From the NCBI GenBank assembly GCA_030373505.1, contig JAUCYS010000003.1, positions 124,001 to 188,000 of the forward strand: DNA of 64,000 nt. Reading direction: 5' to 3'. Position numbers and translations under genes: made by a program. Every line of letters starts with the position of its first letter. Within the stretch, counting starts at the first letter, position 1. The notes beneath the pieces are model-generated. The model was given only the letters and a program-made list of their open reading frames with translations. It had not been told where the DNA came from and made no database searches. Shown one piece after another: positions 47,832 through 55,050 of this stretch. This stretch comes from Parasphingorhabdus sp. (lineage in GTDB: Bacteria > Pseudomonadota > Alphaproteobacteria > Sphingomonadales > Sphingomonadaceae).

Positions 47832-48446
47832 ATGGAAAAATTGGCAACCATGCCCGGCAACCCCAATGGCTTCACTCTCGTCGAGATGATGGTGGCGCTG
47901 TTCATTTTCTCGATGTTGTCGGTCGCCGGCGTCATCATGCTCCGGACCGCTGTCGATGGCGACGAAATAACCGCGAAAAATCTTGGCCAGATGGCGGAAA
48001 TGCAGCGCTTTGTATCGTTGATGGAGGCCGACCTGAGCCAGGCATTGCCGAGGGCGTCCCGGGACGAGAGCGGGGACAGAGTAGCCGCTTTTTCAAGCGA
48101 GACAGGCGGGCCGGAGGCGGCTTTCCTGAAATTCACGCGCGGCGGGCAAAGCAATATCAACGGCGAGGCCCGGTCCAATCTGGAACGGGTGGAATATCGG
48201 CTGACGGACGGCAATCTCGAGCGATGGCGTTACCGGATGACCGATGGCGGCTCGATCGATCAGCCGGCAGTCCTGATCTCGAACATTGACTCGCTGGAAG
48301 TGCGTTTTCGCGACAAGCGCGGGCTGTGGTCGAGCAGATGGGAGACCGAGCGACTGGCAGACATGCCGCGTGCCGTCGAAATAGAATTTGAGCAGGCAGG
48401 GCGCCGCTACCGGCACCTGTTTCTGGTCGGGACGGGCTATTTGTGA
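47832..48446 (+). CDS. gspJ: Type II secretion minor pseudopilin GspJ
   Basis: The 204-residue protein has a class III prepilin signal: a short leader ending NPNG, cleavage, then FTLVEMMVALFIFSMLSVAG as the membrane helix with Glu at +5. The C-terminal domain (RVEYRLTDGNLERWRYR, SLEVRFRDKRGLWSSRW) matches GspJ. It forms the pseudopilus tip with GspI, H and K. The start at 47832 has GAGG upstream. The gene overlaps gspK (GTGA), but gspC-gspI are not upstream; a divergent oxygenase gene is. Confidence 0.88.
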   Translation: MEKLATMPGNPNGFTLVEMMVALFIFSMLSVAGVIMLRTAVDGDEITAKNLGQMAEMQRFVSLMEADLSQALPRASRDESGDRVAAFSSETGGPEAAFLKFTRGGQSNINGEARSNLERVEYRLTDGNLERWRYRMTDGGSIDQPAVLISNIDSLEVRFRDKRGLWSSRWETERLADMPRAVEIEFEQAGRRYRHLFLVGTGYL

Positions 48447-49438
48447 ACCCGCTGCAGCAAAAAGGAACTGAAAAGGAACGCGGCGCTGCGCTGCTGACGG
48501 TGTTGTTGCTGGTCGCGGTAATTGCAATCCTGGCAGCGCATGGCATCGACCGGCTGGCCGGCGCGACCAAGCTCGCCTCCAACGCGCGCGAATTGTCGCA
48601 GGCCAAGGCCTATCTGATTGCGGCCGAATCGATCGGCATGGAATCGGCCGAGCAGATTGTAGCCGCGTCGCCGGGACGGACGATCAATGTGGGCGGCTGG
48701 AATGGTGCGGAGCAGAAATTTCCCGTGCCGGGAGGAATTATCGCCGCCACGCTTGCCGACGGAGGCAATTGCTTCAATATCAACAGCTTGGTCACCCAGC
48801 AGGAAGACAGGCTGTCGGTGCGACCGGAAGGGCTTGCGCAATTTTCGCGGCTGATGGTAATGCTGGGCATATTGGACGGAGACGCCGCCGACATCGCGGA
48901 ATCGGTTGCGGACTGGATCGACAGTGACACCATTGCATCCCCTCGCGGGGCAGAGGATCAATATTATCTGCAGCAGGACAATCCCTATCGCACCGCCAAT
49001 GCCCTGATCGTCGATGTCAGCGAATTGCGGACCGTGAAGGGCGTGACGGATGACGTTTTTGTCCGCCTCGCTCCCTGGGTCTGCGCCCTGCCAAGCACCG
49101 ATCTCTCGCCCATCAATATCAATACGCTGCGACCGGAGCAGGCGATTCTGCTGGCGATGCTCGGTGCACTACCTTCGGATCTCACGCCAGCGCGTCAATT
49201 TCTCGGCCGGCGGCCGGAACTGGGATATGCCAGCCTGAATGATTTCTGGGAGCAATCCTATCCCGCCAGTCTGGGGGCCTCGCCGGAAGTCCAAAGTCAG
49301 GTCAAGCTGACGACGCGCTGGTTCCGCGTCGACTTGGCGGTGGAGATGCAAAGCGCGCTGGTCGAGGAGCGAGCGCTGATTGACGCCGCCCGGCAACCGG
49401 CCCGGTTGGTTCATCGGCAGAGGGGTGATGCGTTTTAA
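48443..49438 (+). CDS. gspK: Type II secretion minor pseudopilin GspK (GTG start)
   Basis: The 331-residue protein begins with a long leader, then a pseudopilin-like helix (GAALLTVLLLVAVIAILAAHG). As usual for GspK, it lacks the +5 Glu. The body contains NCFNINSLV, a DAADIAESVADWIDSD helix-hairpin-helix-like segment, and the LSPININTLRPEQ motif of GspK. GspK caps the pseudopilus tip. GTG 48443 overlaps the gspJ stop. No gspL or gspM follows; a tRNA gene does. Confidence 0.9.
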   Translation: MNPLQQKGTEKERGAALLTVLLLVAVIAILAAHGIDRLAGATKLASNARELSQAKAYLIAAESIGMESAEQIVAASPGRTINVGGWNGAEQKFPVPGGIIAATLADGGNCFNINSLVTQQEDRLSVRPEGLAQFSRLMVMLGILDGDAADIAESVADWIDSDTIASPRGAEDQYYLQQDNPYRTANALIVDVSELRTVKGVTDDVFVRLAPWVCALPSTDLSPININTLRPEQAILLAMLGALPSDLTPARQFLGRRPELGYASLNDFWEQSYPASLGASPEVQSQVKLTTRWFRVDLAVEMQSALVEERALIDAARQPARLVHRQRGDAF

Positions 49439-49461
49439 TTCCGATTTGCCCCGCTAAATAC

Positions 49462-49491
49462 TTGACGATTGCCACTCGCTGTCCCTATGCA
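49462..49491 (+). promoter_or_regulatory. Candidate promoter of tRNA-His
   Basis: TTGACG (49462-49467) and TATGCA (49486-49491) with an 18-base spacer lie 37 bases before the tRNA. The gap between gspK and the tRNA is only 90 bases, and this is its only promoter-like pair. Confidence 0.45.
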
Positions 49492-49528
49492 CCGCGGCGC
49501 AATGCGGCTTTATAGCGCGTGGCCTGTG

Positions 49529-49605
49529 GCGATCGTAGCTCAGTTGGTTAGAGCGCCGGTTTGTGGTACCGGAGGTCGGGGGTTCAAGACCCCTCGATCG
49601 CCCCA
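49529..49605 (+). tRNA. tRNA-His (GTG anticodon)
   Basis: The acceptor stem GCGATCG/CGATCGC, D-arm GCTCAGTTGGTTAGAGC, anticodon stem CCGGT/ACCGG with loop TTGTGGT (anticodon GTG at 49563-49565) and T-arm with TTCAAGA all pair. The base before the stem (49528) is G and the discriminator is C, giving the G-1:C73 pair that identifies tRNA-His. CCA is encoded. A T-run follows at once. It separates gspJK from the dehydrogenase gene. Confidence 0.97.
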
Positions 49606-49672
49606 TTTTTTTCTCCTGAGCAGCTGCCGAAGCACAAGGTCACCACCACCTGGCTGTGCCGGAAAATCTTTC

Positions 49673-49714
49673 TTTATTTGTAATTTAATTACAGCTATGA
49701 GATTTTTAATTACA
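49673..49714 (+). promoter_or_regulatory. Palindromic operator candidate before the amino-acid dehydrogenase
   Basis: TGTAATT and AATTACA form a perfect dyad with one central base (49679-49693), and a further AATTACA half-site lies at 49708-49714. The dyad sits exactly in the 17-base spacer between TTTATT (49673-49678) and TATGAG (49696-49701), so binding should control transcription. An Lrp/AsnC-type regulator is plausible for an amino-acid catabolic gene, but that is inference. Confidence 0.45.
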
Positions 49715-49736
49715 CCAACCTGTCAGGAAACACAGT

Positions 49737-50786
49737 ATGAGCGCGATGTGGGATTTGCCGGATTTTGACGACCATGAAGCGGTCCATTTTTTCCATGATA
49801 TCGAGACCGGGCTCAGCGCAATCATCGCGCTGCACAGCACGCATCTGGGCCCCGGTGCCGGCGGAACCCGGTTCTGGCATTACGAGAATCGCGAAACCGC
49901 AGTGACCGACGCGCTGCGCCTGTCGCGTGGCATGAGTTTCAAGAATGCGATGGCTGGCCTGCCACTGGGTGGTGGCAAGGCGGTGATTCTTGCTGACCGC
50001 AATCGCACCAAAACGCCGGAGATGCTTGCCGCGTTCGGACGCATGATCGAGTCGCTTGGCGGGAAATATATCACTGCAGAAGACGTGGGAATCACTGCTG
50101 CAGACATGGTCGCCTTGACCAAGGAGACCAAATATGTCTCCGGTCTGCCCGTCAGCAAAAGCGGCGAGGCCGGCGGCGATCCGGGTCCGTTTACCGCCAT
50201 GGGCGTATATCTGGGAGTCAAGGCAGCGGTTGCGCACAAGCTTGGGCGTGACTCTATGGAAGGCGTTCATGTCGCGATCCAGGGTGTGGGCAGCGTTGGC
50301 GGCGGTCTTGCCCGTCTGCTCGCCAAGGATGGCGCCAGACTGAGCATTGCCGATATCAACAAGGAACATGCTGCTGCCCTGGGCGAGGAAATCGGAGCGA
50401 CGGTTGTCGGGCTCGACGAAGTCATGCGGATCGAAGCAGATGTGTTCAGCCCCAATGCCCTGGGCGCGATACTGGACAAGGTCTCGATCGCTCATCTCAA
50501 TGTGCCGATCGTTGCGGGTGGTGCCAATAATCAGCTGGCGACACCCGAAGACGGACAGCGGATATTTGACCGCAATATCCTCTTTGCTCCGGATTATGTG
50601 ATCAATTCGGGCGGTATCATCAGCGTTGGCCTGGAATATCTCGGCGATGGCGATGTCAGCGAAGTCAATCGCCGTGTAGCGATGATTCCCGAAAGACTGA
50701 CCGAGATATGGGCACGCAGTGCCGCGCAGAACCTGCCCGACTCCGATGTCGCGGACAATATGGCCATGGCCTTGATCGGACGATAG
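49737..50786 (+). CDS. Leu/Phe/Val-type amino-acid dehydrogenase
   Basis: The 349-residue enzyme belongs to the Glu/Leu/Phe/Val dehydrogenase family. It has LGPGAGGTRFW, the substrate-binding Lys region MSFKNAMAGLPLGGGKAVIL with the catalytic Lys, TAEDVGITAADM, and the NAD-binding VAIQGVGSVGGGLARLL (about residue 180). Length fits leucine or phenylalanine dehydrogenase rather than glutamate dehydrogenase. It converts a branched or aromatic amino acid to its 2-oxo acid, releasing ammonia. It is preceded by the dyad at 49679-49693. Confidence 0.9.
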   Translation: MSAMWDLPDFDDHEAVHFFHDIETGLSAIIALHSTHLGPGAGGTRFWHYENRETAVTDALRLSRGMSFKNAMAGLPLGGGKAVILADRNRTKTPEMLAAFGRMIESLGGKYITAEDVGITAADMVALTKETKYVSGLPVSKSGEAGGDPGPFTAMGVYLGVKAAVAHKLGRDSMEGVHVAIQGVGSVGGGLARLLAKDGARLSIADINKEHAAALGEEIGATVVGLDEVMRIEADVFSPNALGAILDKVSIAHLNVPIVAGGANNQLATPEDGQRIFDRNILFAPDYVINSGGIISVGLEYLGDGDVSEVNRRVAMIPERLTEIWARSAAQNLPDSDVADNMAMALIGR

Positions 50787-50834
50787 CTGATGCCAGTCGG
50801 TGGAGGGGGCTGGCTTTATTCCGGTCCCTTCAGC

Positions 50835-51338
50835 CTATTTCTTTGCATCGCCCGGCAATAGCAGGCCCTCGGGGCGTGCCGGCTTTTCAAAACCGTTTAA
50901 TCCCATCCACCATTGCAGGGCTATGATTGCCCCTTTGGCGGGCTGCAACAACGCGCCGATCAGGATTAGCGACAGGCAAAGCATGATCGCCAGATTCGTC
51001 CACATGGAAAAATCGGTTTCATTGACCATGAAGATGATGATCGGCGCCATGATATGGCCGGTCAGAATGATCGCCACATAGGCGGGAAAATCATCCGCCT
51101 GCTGAGCGGTCCAGTCCTGGCCACATTTTGGGCAATGCGCGAACGGCTTGAGAAGCCGAGTGAACATGCGGCCTTCACCACAGCTTGGGCATCGACCCCG
51201 CAGGCCGCGCGCCGCCGCCTGCCATGCAGTTTGCGGCAAAGCGGAACGGATGGATTTGTCCGGGTCTTCCGCGCCGGCATGATCGTCGCTGCGCATATCA
51301 TCAACGATTCTGTCCAGCAGAGTATCAAATCCGGCCAT
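50835..51338 (-). CDS. DUF983 family membrane protein
   Basis: The 167-residue protein has a zinc-ribbon-like pair of cysteine motifs (RGRCPSCGEGRMF and HCPKCGQDW), then two transmembrane helices (AYVAIILTGHIMAPIIIFM and LAIMLCLSLILIGALLQPAKG). This is the DUF983 pattern. In some alphaproteobacteria DUF983 genes lie near cytochrome oxidase genes, but here the neighbours are a dehydrogenase and a regulator. Function is unknown. Confidence 0.85.
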   Translation of the reverse strand: MAGFDTLLDRIVDDMRSDDHAGAEDPDKSIRSALPQTAWQAAARGLRGRCPSCGEGRMFTRLLKPFAHCPKCGQDWTAQQADDFPAYVAIILTGHIMAPIIIFMVNETDFSMWTNLAIMLCLSLILIGALLQPAKGAIIALQWWMGLNGFEKPARPEGLLLPGDAKK

Positions 51339-51531
51339 TCATTTTGTCCTGCTTCTTGTCGTTGAAATACGGGCTGCGTTCATGACAGCGGGCTGCTGAT
51401 GGTGGACGCGGGATGATCGAGCGAACGCCTGTGACAAACCACCACTCCAGGCGTTGCTATCATTGCCGCGGTGAACCTTGTCCGAACATGCGGCAGCCAA
51501 TCGCCTCGACTGAAAAGCCACTATACAACAT

Positions 51532-51575
51532 TTGAATAAATTGTTAATACTGAATTATGATGTTTAATATATCAT
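51532..51575 (+). promoter_or_regulatory. AT-rich promoter and dyad of the XRE regulator
   Basis: TTGAAT (51532-51537) and TTATGA (51555-51560) with a 17-base spacer form a promoter candidate. ATGAT (51557-51561) and ATCAT (51571-51575) flank it as a dyad with a 9-base centre, a possible self-control operator. The 250 bases between DUF983 and this gene hold nothing else recognisable. Confidence 0.35.
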
Positions 51576-51588
51576 TGGAGATGTTAAA

Positions 51589-51903
51589 ATGATCACGTCT
51601 CAACAATTGCGGGCGGCGCGCGCCTTGCTCGGCATTGATCAGCGACAGCTGGCGGAAATGGCGGGGCTCTCGCTGCCCACGATCCAGCGCATGGAGGCTT
51701 CGGACGGACAGGTACGAGGAGTCATTGATACGCTGGTGAAGATCATCACCGCTCTTGAAGAGAGCGGGATTGAATTGATTGGCGAAAATGCCTCGAGCAT
51801 CGGTATCGGGCGCGGCGTGCGTTTGCGCGAAACGATGGATGGCAGGCCCGCGCGCAACGTCGGGTCGATATTGTTCGACCAGGCGAAGCCGGAGGCCGGA
51901 TAG
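51589..51903 (+). CDS. XRE-family helix-turn-helix regulator
   Basis: The 104-residue protein has an N-terminal Cro/CI-type helix-turn-helix (about residues 5-45): QLRAARALLGIDQRQLAEMAGLSLPTIQRME. No obvious effector domain follows; residues 50-100 may aid dimerisation. ATG 51589 has GGAGATG upstream. The stop is 13 bases before the SulP start, so the two are probably co-expressed and the regulator may control the transporter. Confidence 0.85.
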   Translation: MITSQQLRAARALLGIDQRQLAEMAGLSLPTIQRMEASDGQVRGVIDTLVKIITALEESGIELIGENASSIGIGRGVRLRETMDGRPARNVGSILFDQAKPEAG

Positions 51904-51916
51904 CGAGCTCCGCCCC

Positions 51917-53578
51917 GTGCAAGGCTTTACACCCAAATTCATCACCACCATGCGTGAGGGCTATAATTTTAGTCTGTTCAGATCGGACTCTGTCGCCGGT
52001 CTGACGGTGGCGATCGTTGCGCTACCCCTGTCCATGGCACTGGCGATCGCCAGCGGCGCATCGCCCGACAAAGGGCTGGTCACCGCTGTAATCGCTGGAT
52101 TTCTGATCTCGTTCCTCGGCGGGTCGCGGGTCCAGATCGGTGGTCCCACCGGGGCCTTTGTCGTGGTCGTCTTCAACGTGATTGCCGAACATGGCTATGA
52201 TGGCCTGCTCATCGCCACATTCATGGCTGGACTCATCCTGATCGCGGCCGGAGCGTTCAGGGTCGGCCGACTGATCAAGTTCATTCCGCATCCGGTGGTC
52301 ACGGGCTTTACGGCCGGGATCGCTCTCATCATCGCGTCGAGTCAGGTTAAGGATTTTCTGGGACTTTCGCTCGAGAATGTGCCGGCCGGGTTCTTGCCCA
52401 AGTGGCAGGCTTATTTTGGAGCGATGACCTCGGTGCATATCGCGACTTTTCTGGTCGGCCTTGGTGCACTTTGCGTGATTGTTGCACTGAAAAAATTCGC
52501 TCCCAGGTTGCCAGGATTTCTGGTTGCGATCGTGCTGGCGTCGCTGACGGTTGCATTGTTGCAGCTGCCGGTCGAAACGATCGGCACACGGTTTCCCGAT
52601 ATGGCAACAGGGTTGCCGACGCCGTCCCTCCCGGATTTGACCTGGGCAAAAATCACCGAATTGCTGCCTGCTGCATTCACGATCGCCTTTCTCGCTGGCA
52701 TCGAAGCGCTGCTTTCTGCAGTCGTGGCGGATGGCATGACCGGGACCCGGCATCGGTCGAACCAGGAATTGATCGGCCAAGGCGTTGCCAATCTCGGTTC
52801 GGTCCTGTTTGGCGGCTTGCCCGCGACCGGCGCGATCGCGCGCACTGCGACCAATATCAAGGCCGGCGGAAAGACCCCGGTGGCAGGGATGATGCACGCT
52901 CTGTTCGTGCTGCTGTTCATTCTGTTTGCCAGCGATTTCATGGCATATGTGCCGATGGCGGCGCTGGCAGCCATATTGTTTGTGGTCGCATGGGGCATGA
53001 GCGAATTTGACCGGTTCGTCGTGTTGCTACGGATGCCCAATAGCGACCGAGCGGTATTGTTGCTGACCTTCGGTCTGACGGTTCTGGTGGATCTGACGGT
53101 CGCGATCGGCGTCGGTGTGACGCTGGCATCGCTCCTGTTCATGGCGCGCATGAGCGATACCGTGCAGCTGGAAAACGGACAATCACCGAACAGTGATGCG
53201 GAACGCGAAGGGGAGGATCCGGGGCAACGCGATGACTTGCCGAAAGACGTGGAAGTGTTCCGGATCAACGGTCCGGTCTTCTTCGGCGTGGCGGGTGAAT
53301 TGCTGGATGCCATGCGCAAGATCGGCCGAACGCCCAAGGTGATCATCCTCCGTATGCGGCTGGTACCGATGCTCGATGCCAGCGGCGTAACGATGATCAA
53401 GGAATTTATCGACCAGGCCAGACTGTCTGGAACCGAGATAATATTGTCGGGTGTCCAGAACCAGCCGAGAGAAATGCTGACCCGCGTTGGCCTGTCCAGC
53501 GATCAGCCAGGAATGTATTTTAAAGGCGATTATCGGTCCGCGCTGAAGCTTGCCCGAGAATTGACCCTGGCCAGTTGA
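51917..53578 (+). CDS. SulP-family anion transporter with STAS domain
   Basis: The 553-residue protein has the SulP core (AGLTVAIVALPLSMALAIASG, GGSRVQIGGPTGAFVVVV, GTRHRSNQELIGQGVANLGSVLFGGLPATGAIARTATN) with 12-14 helices. A C-terminal STAS domain (about residues 440-550; DASGVTMIKEFIDQA with the conserved loop Ser) follows. SulP proteins carry sulfate, bicarbonate or other anions; specificity is not shown here. GTG 51917 fits the family start (FTPKFITTMREGYNF). The longer frame upstream lies over the XRE gene and is rejected. Confidence 0.92.
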   Translation: MQGFTPKFITTMREGYNFSLFRSDSVAGLTVAIVALPLSMALAIASGASPDKGLVTAVIAGFLISFLGGSRVQIGGPTGAFVVVVFNVIAEHGYDGLLIATFMAGLILIAAGAFRVGRLIKFIPHPVVTGFTAGIALIIASSQVKDFLGLSLENVPAGFLPKWQAYFGAMTSVHIATFLVGLGALCVIVALKKFAPRLPGFLVAIVLASLTVALLQLPVETIGTRFPDMATGLPTPSLPDLTWAKITELLPAAFTIAFLAGIEALLSAVVADGMTGTRHRSNQELIGQGVANLGSVLFGGLPATGAIARTATNIKAGGKTPVAGMMHALFVLLFILFASDFMAYVPMAALAAILFVVAWGMSEFDRFVVLLRMPNSDRAVLLLTFGLTVLVDLTVAIGVGVTLASLLFMARMSDTVQLENGQSPNSDAEREGEDPGQRDDLPKDVEVFRINGPVFFGVAGELLDAMRKIGRTPKVIILRMRLVPMLDASGVTMIKEFIDQARLSGTEIILSGVQNQPREMLTRVGLSSDQPGMYFKGDYRSALKLARELTLAS

Positions 53579-53616
53579 TGATTGCCTGTTTCTGATGCGG
53601 GATTGTCCATCCCCTT

Positions 53617-53645
53617 TTGACAGGGCACCGGGCGGTGGTTTTACC
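53617..53645 (+). promoter_or_regulatory. Candidate promoter of the ccm run
   Basis: A perfect TTGACA (53617-53622) and a weak TTTACC (53640-53645), 17 bases apart, lie 115 bases before ccmC. The 181-base gap after SulP holds no other clear signal. Confidence 0.35.
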
Positions 53646-53759
53646 GGTCCGGTGAGGCTCAAATTCGCAAAAACACTTGTCGATGCGCCACGCTTCTGCC
53701 ATCGAATTCGACGAATGACACCGGACGCGATCTAGCTCGAGGCAATCACCGCTCAATCC

Positions 53760-54476
53760 ATGCACGCTTATGCAAATCCCACACGTTTTCTGGCGCTCGC
53801 CAGACCGTTAACCCGTTGGCTTTTGGTCGCAGGGCTGGCGCTGGCCATTTTCGGTTCGGTCTACGGGCTGCTCTATGCACCGGCGGATCGCCTGATGGGG
53901 GACAGTGTCCGCATTCTCTATATTCACGTGCCGACGGTATGGCTGGCGATGGGCGGCTGGACGGGAATCGCGATTGCCAGCATCATGCAGATTGTCTGGC
54001 GGCATCCGCTGGCGGCCGTGGCCGCCCGTGCGATCGCGGTGCCGGGTGCTGTCTTTACCGCCCTCGGGCTGATCACCGGCTCTATCTGGGCGCGACCGAC
54101 CTGGGGGACCTGGTGGGTCTGGGACGGGCGAGTGACATCGGTGCTGGTCTTGTTTTTTCTCTATCTTGCCTATATCGCGCTGGCCAATGCCAGCAGCGAA
54201 AAAGGCGGAGTATCGCGGGTAACGGCCATTTTTGGTATCGTGGGGGCTATCAACATTCCGATTATCAACCGTTCGGTTGTGTGGTGGAACAGCCTGCATC
54301 AGCCCGCCAGCATCACCGTCAGCGGCTCGTCGATCGATAGTGCGTTTCTATGGCCGTTGATGGTGAATGTGGCTGGCTTCAGCCTGCTGTTCGGTGCAAT
54401 CGTGCTGATGCGGATGCGCGGCATCCTGGCGGAGACCAAGGTCGAAGCGCGACTGAAAAGGATGGCAGCCGAATGA
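53760..54476 (+). CDS. ccmC: Heme exporter/ligase protein CcmC
   Basis: The 238-residue polytopic protein has six helices and the tryptophan-rich WWVWDGR motif (here TWGTWWVWDGRVTSVLVLF) with flanking His residues (YIHVPTVW and SLHQP) that hold heme. CcmC loads heme onto CcmE in the cytochrome c maturation system I. The stop overlaps ccmD by four bases. ccmA and ccmB, often just upstream, are not in this window. Confidence 0.95.
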   Translation: MHAYANPTRFLALARPLTRWLLVAGLALAIFGSVYGLLYAPADRLMGDSVRILYIHVPTVWLAMGGWTGIAIASIMQIVWRHPLAAVAARAIAVPGAVFTALGLITGSIWARPTWGTWWVWDGRVTSVLVLFFLYLAYIALANASSEKGGVSRVTAIFGIVGAINIPIINRSVVWWNSLHQPASITVSGSSIDSAFLWPLMVNVAGFSLLFGAIVLMRMRGILAETKVEARLKRMAAE

Positions 54477-54604
54477 ACCACTGGCCTTTCGTCCTTGCCT
54501 CCTATGTCATTGTGCTGCTGTCGACCGTCGCGGTTGTCGCCCATAGTTTTGCAGTCATGCGCAAGGCGGAAAACAAGGCTGAACAGTTGAGCAAGCGAAA
54601 ATGA
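54473..54604 (+). CDS. ccmD: Heme exporter protein CcmD
   Basis: A 43-residue protein with one transmembrane helix (about residues 5-27, PFVLASYVIVLLSTVAVVAHSF) and a short charged tail (MRKAENKAEQLSKRK). The size, the position between ccmC and ccmE and the four-base overlaps on both sides identify CcmD, which helps release holo-CcmE from CcmC. It starts at ATG 54473; a longer open frame upstream lies inside ccmC. Confidence 0.88.
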   Translation: MNHWPFVLASYVIVLLSTVAVVAHSFAVMRKAENKAEQLSKRK

Positions 54605-55050
54605 AGGCGAAGCACCAACGATTGACTCTGGTCCTGCTGGCGCTGGTGGCTCTGATCGGCGCGGGGCTGCTGGCGGCTTATGCGCTGCAGGATCAGGCGA
54701 GCTATTTCTATACGCCGTCCGACATTGTGGAACGCAAGCCCGAGGCGGGACAGGCAATCCGCCTGGGCGGCATGGTGGAGAAGGGCTCGATCCAGCGATC
54801 CGCCGATGGAGTGACCGTGCAATTCATCGTGCAGGACGGCACGGCGCAGCAGCGGGTTACCTATACTGGCATCACCCCGGACCTGTTTGTCGAGGGGTCG
54901 GGCGTGGTTGCCGATGGCCGGCTGGACGCCAACGGCCTGTTTGTCGCCGAGACGCTGCTCGCCAAGCATGATGAAAACTACATTCCCCGCGAACTGGAGG
55001 GCATTGATATGACCTCGGGCAAGCACAAGACGGAGACGCTTGTCCAATGA
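54601..55050 (+). CDS. ccmE: Cytochrome c-type biogenesis heme chaperone CcmE
   Basis: The 149-residue protein has an N-terminal membrane anchor (about residues 7-28), a beta-barrel core (AIRLGGMVEKGSIQRS, VQFIVQDG, VTYTGITPDLFVEGSGVVADG), and the LLAKHDENYIP motif whose His binds heme covalently, with a nearby Tyr as axial ligand. It carries heme from CcmC to CcmF. It overlaps ccmD and ccmF by four bases each. Confidence 0.96.
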   Translation: MKAKHQRLTLVLLALVALIGAGLLAAYALQDQASYFYTPSDIVERKPEAGQAIRLGGMVEKGSIQRSADGVTVQFIVQDGTAQQRVTYTGITPDLFVEGSGVVADGRLDANGLFVAETLLAKHDENYIPRELEGIDMTSGKHKTETLVQ

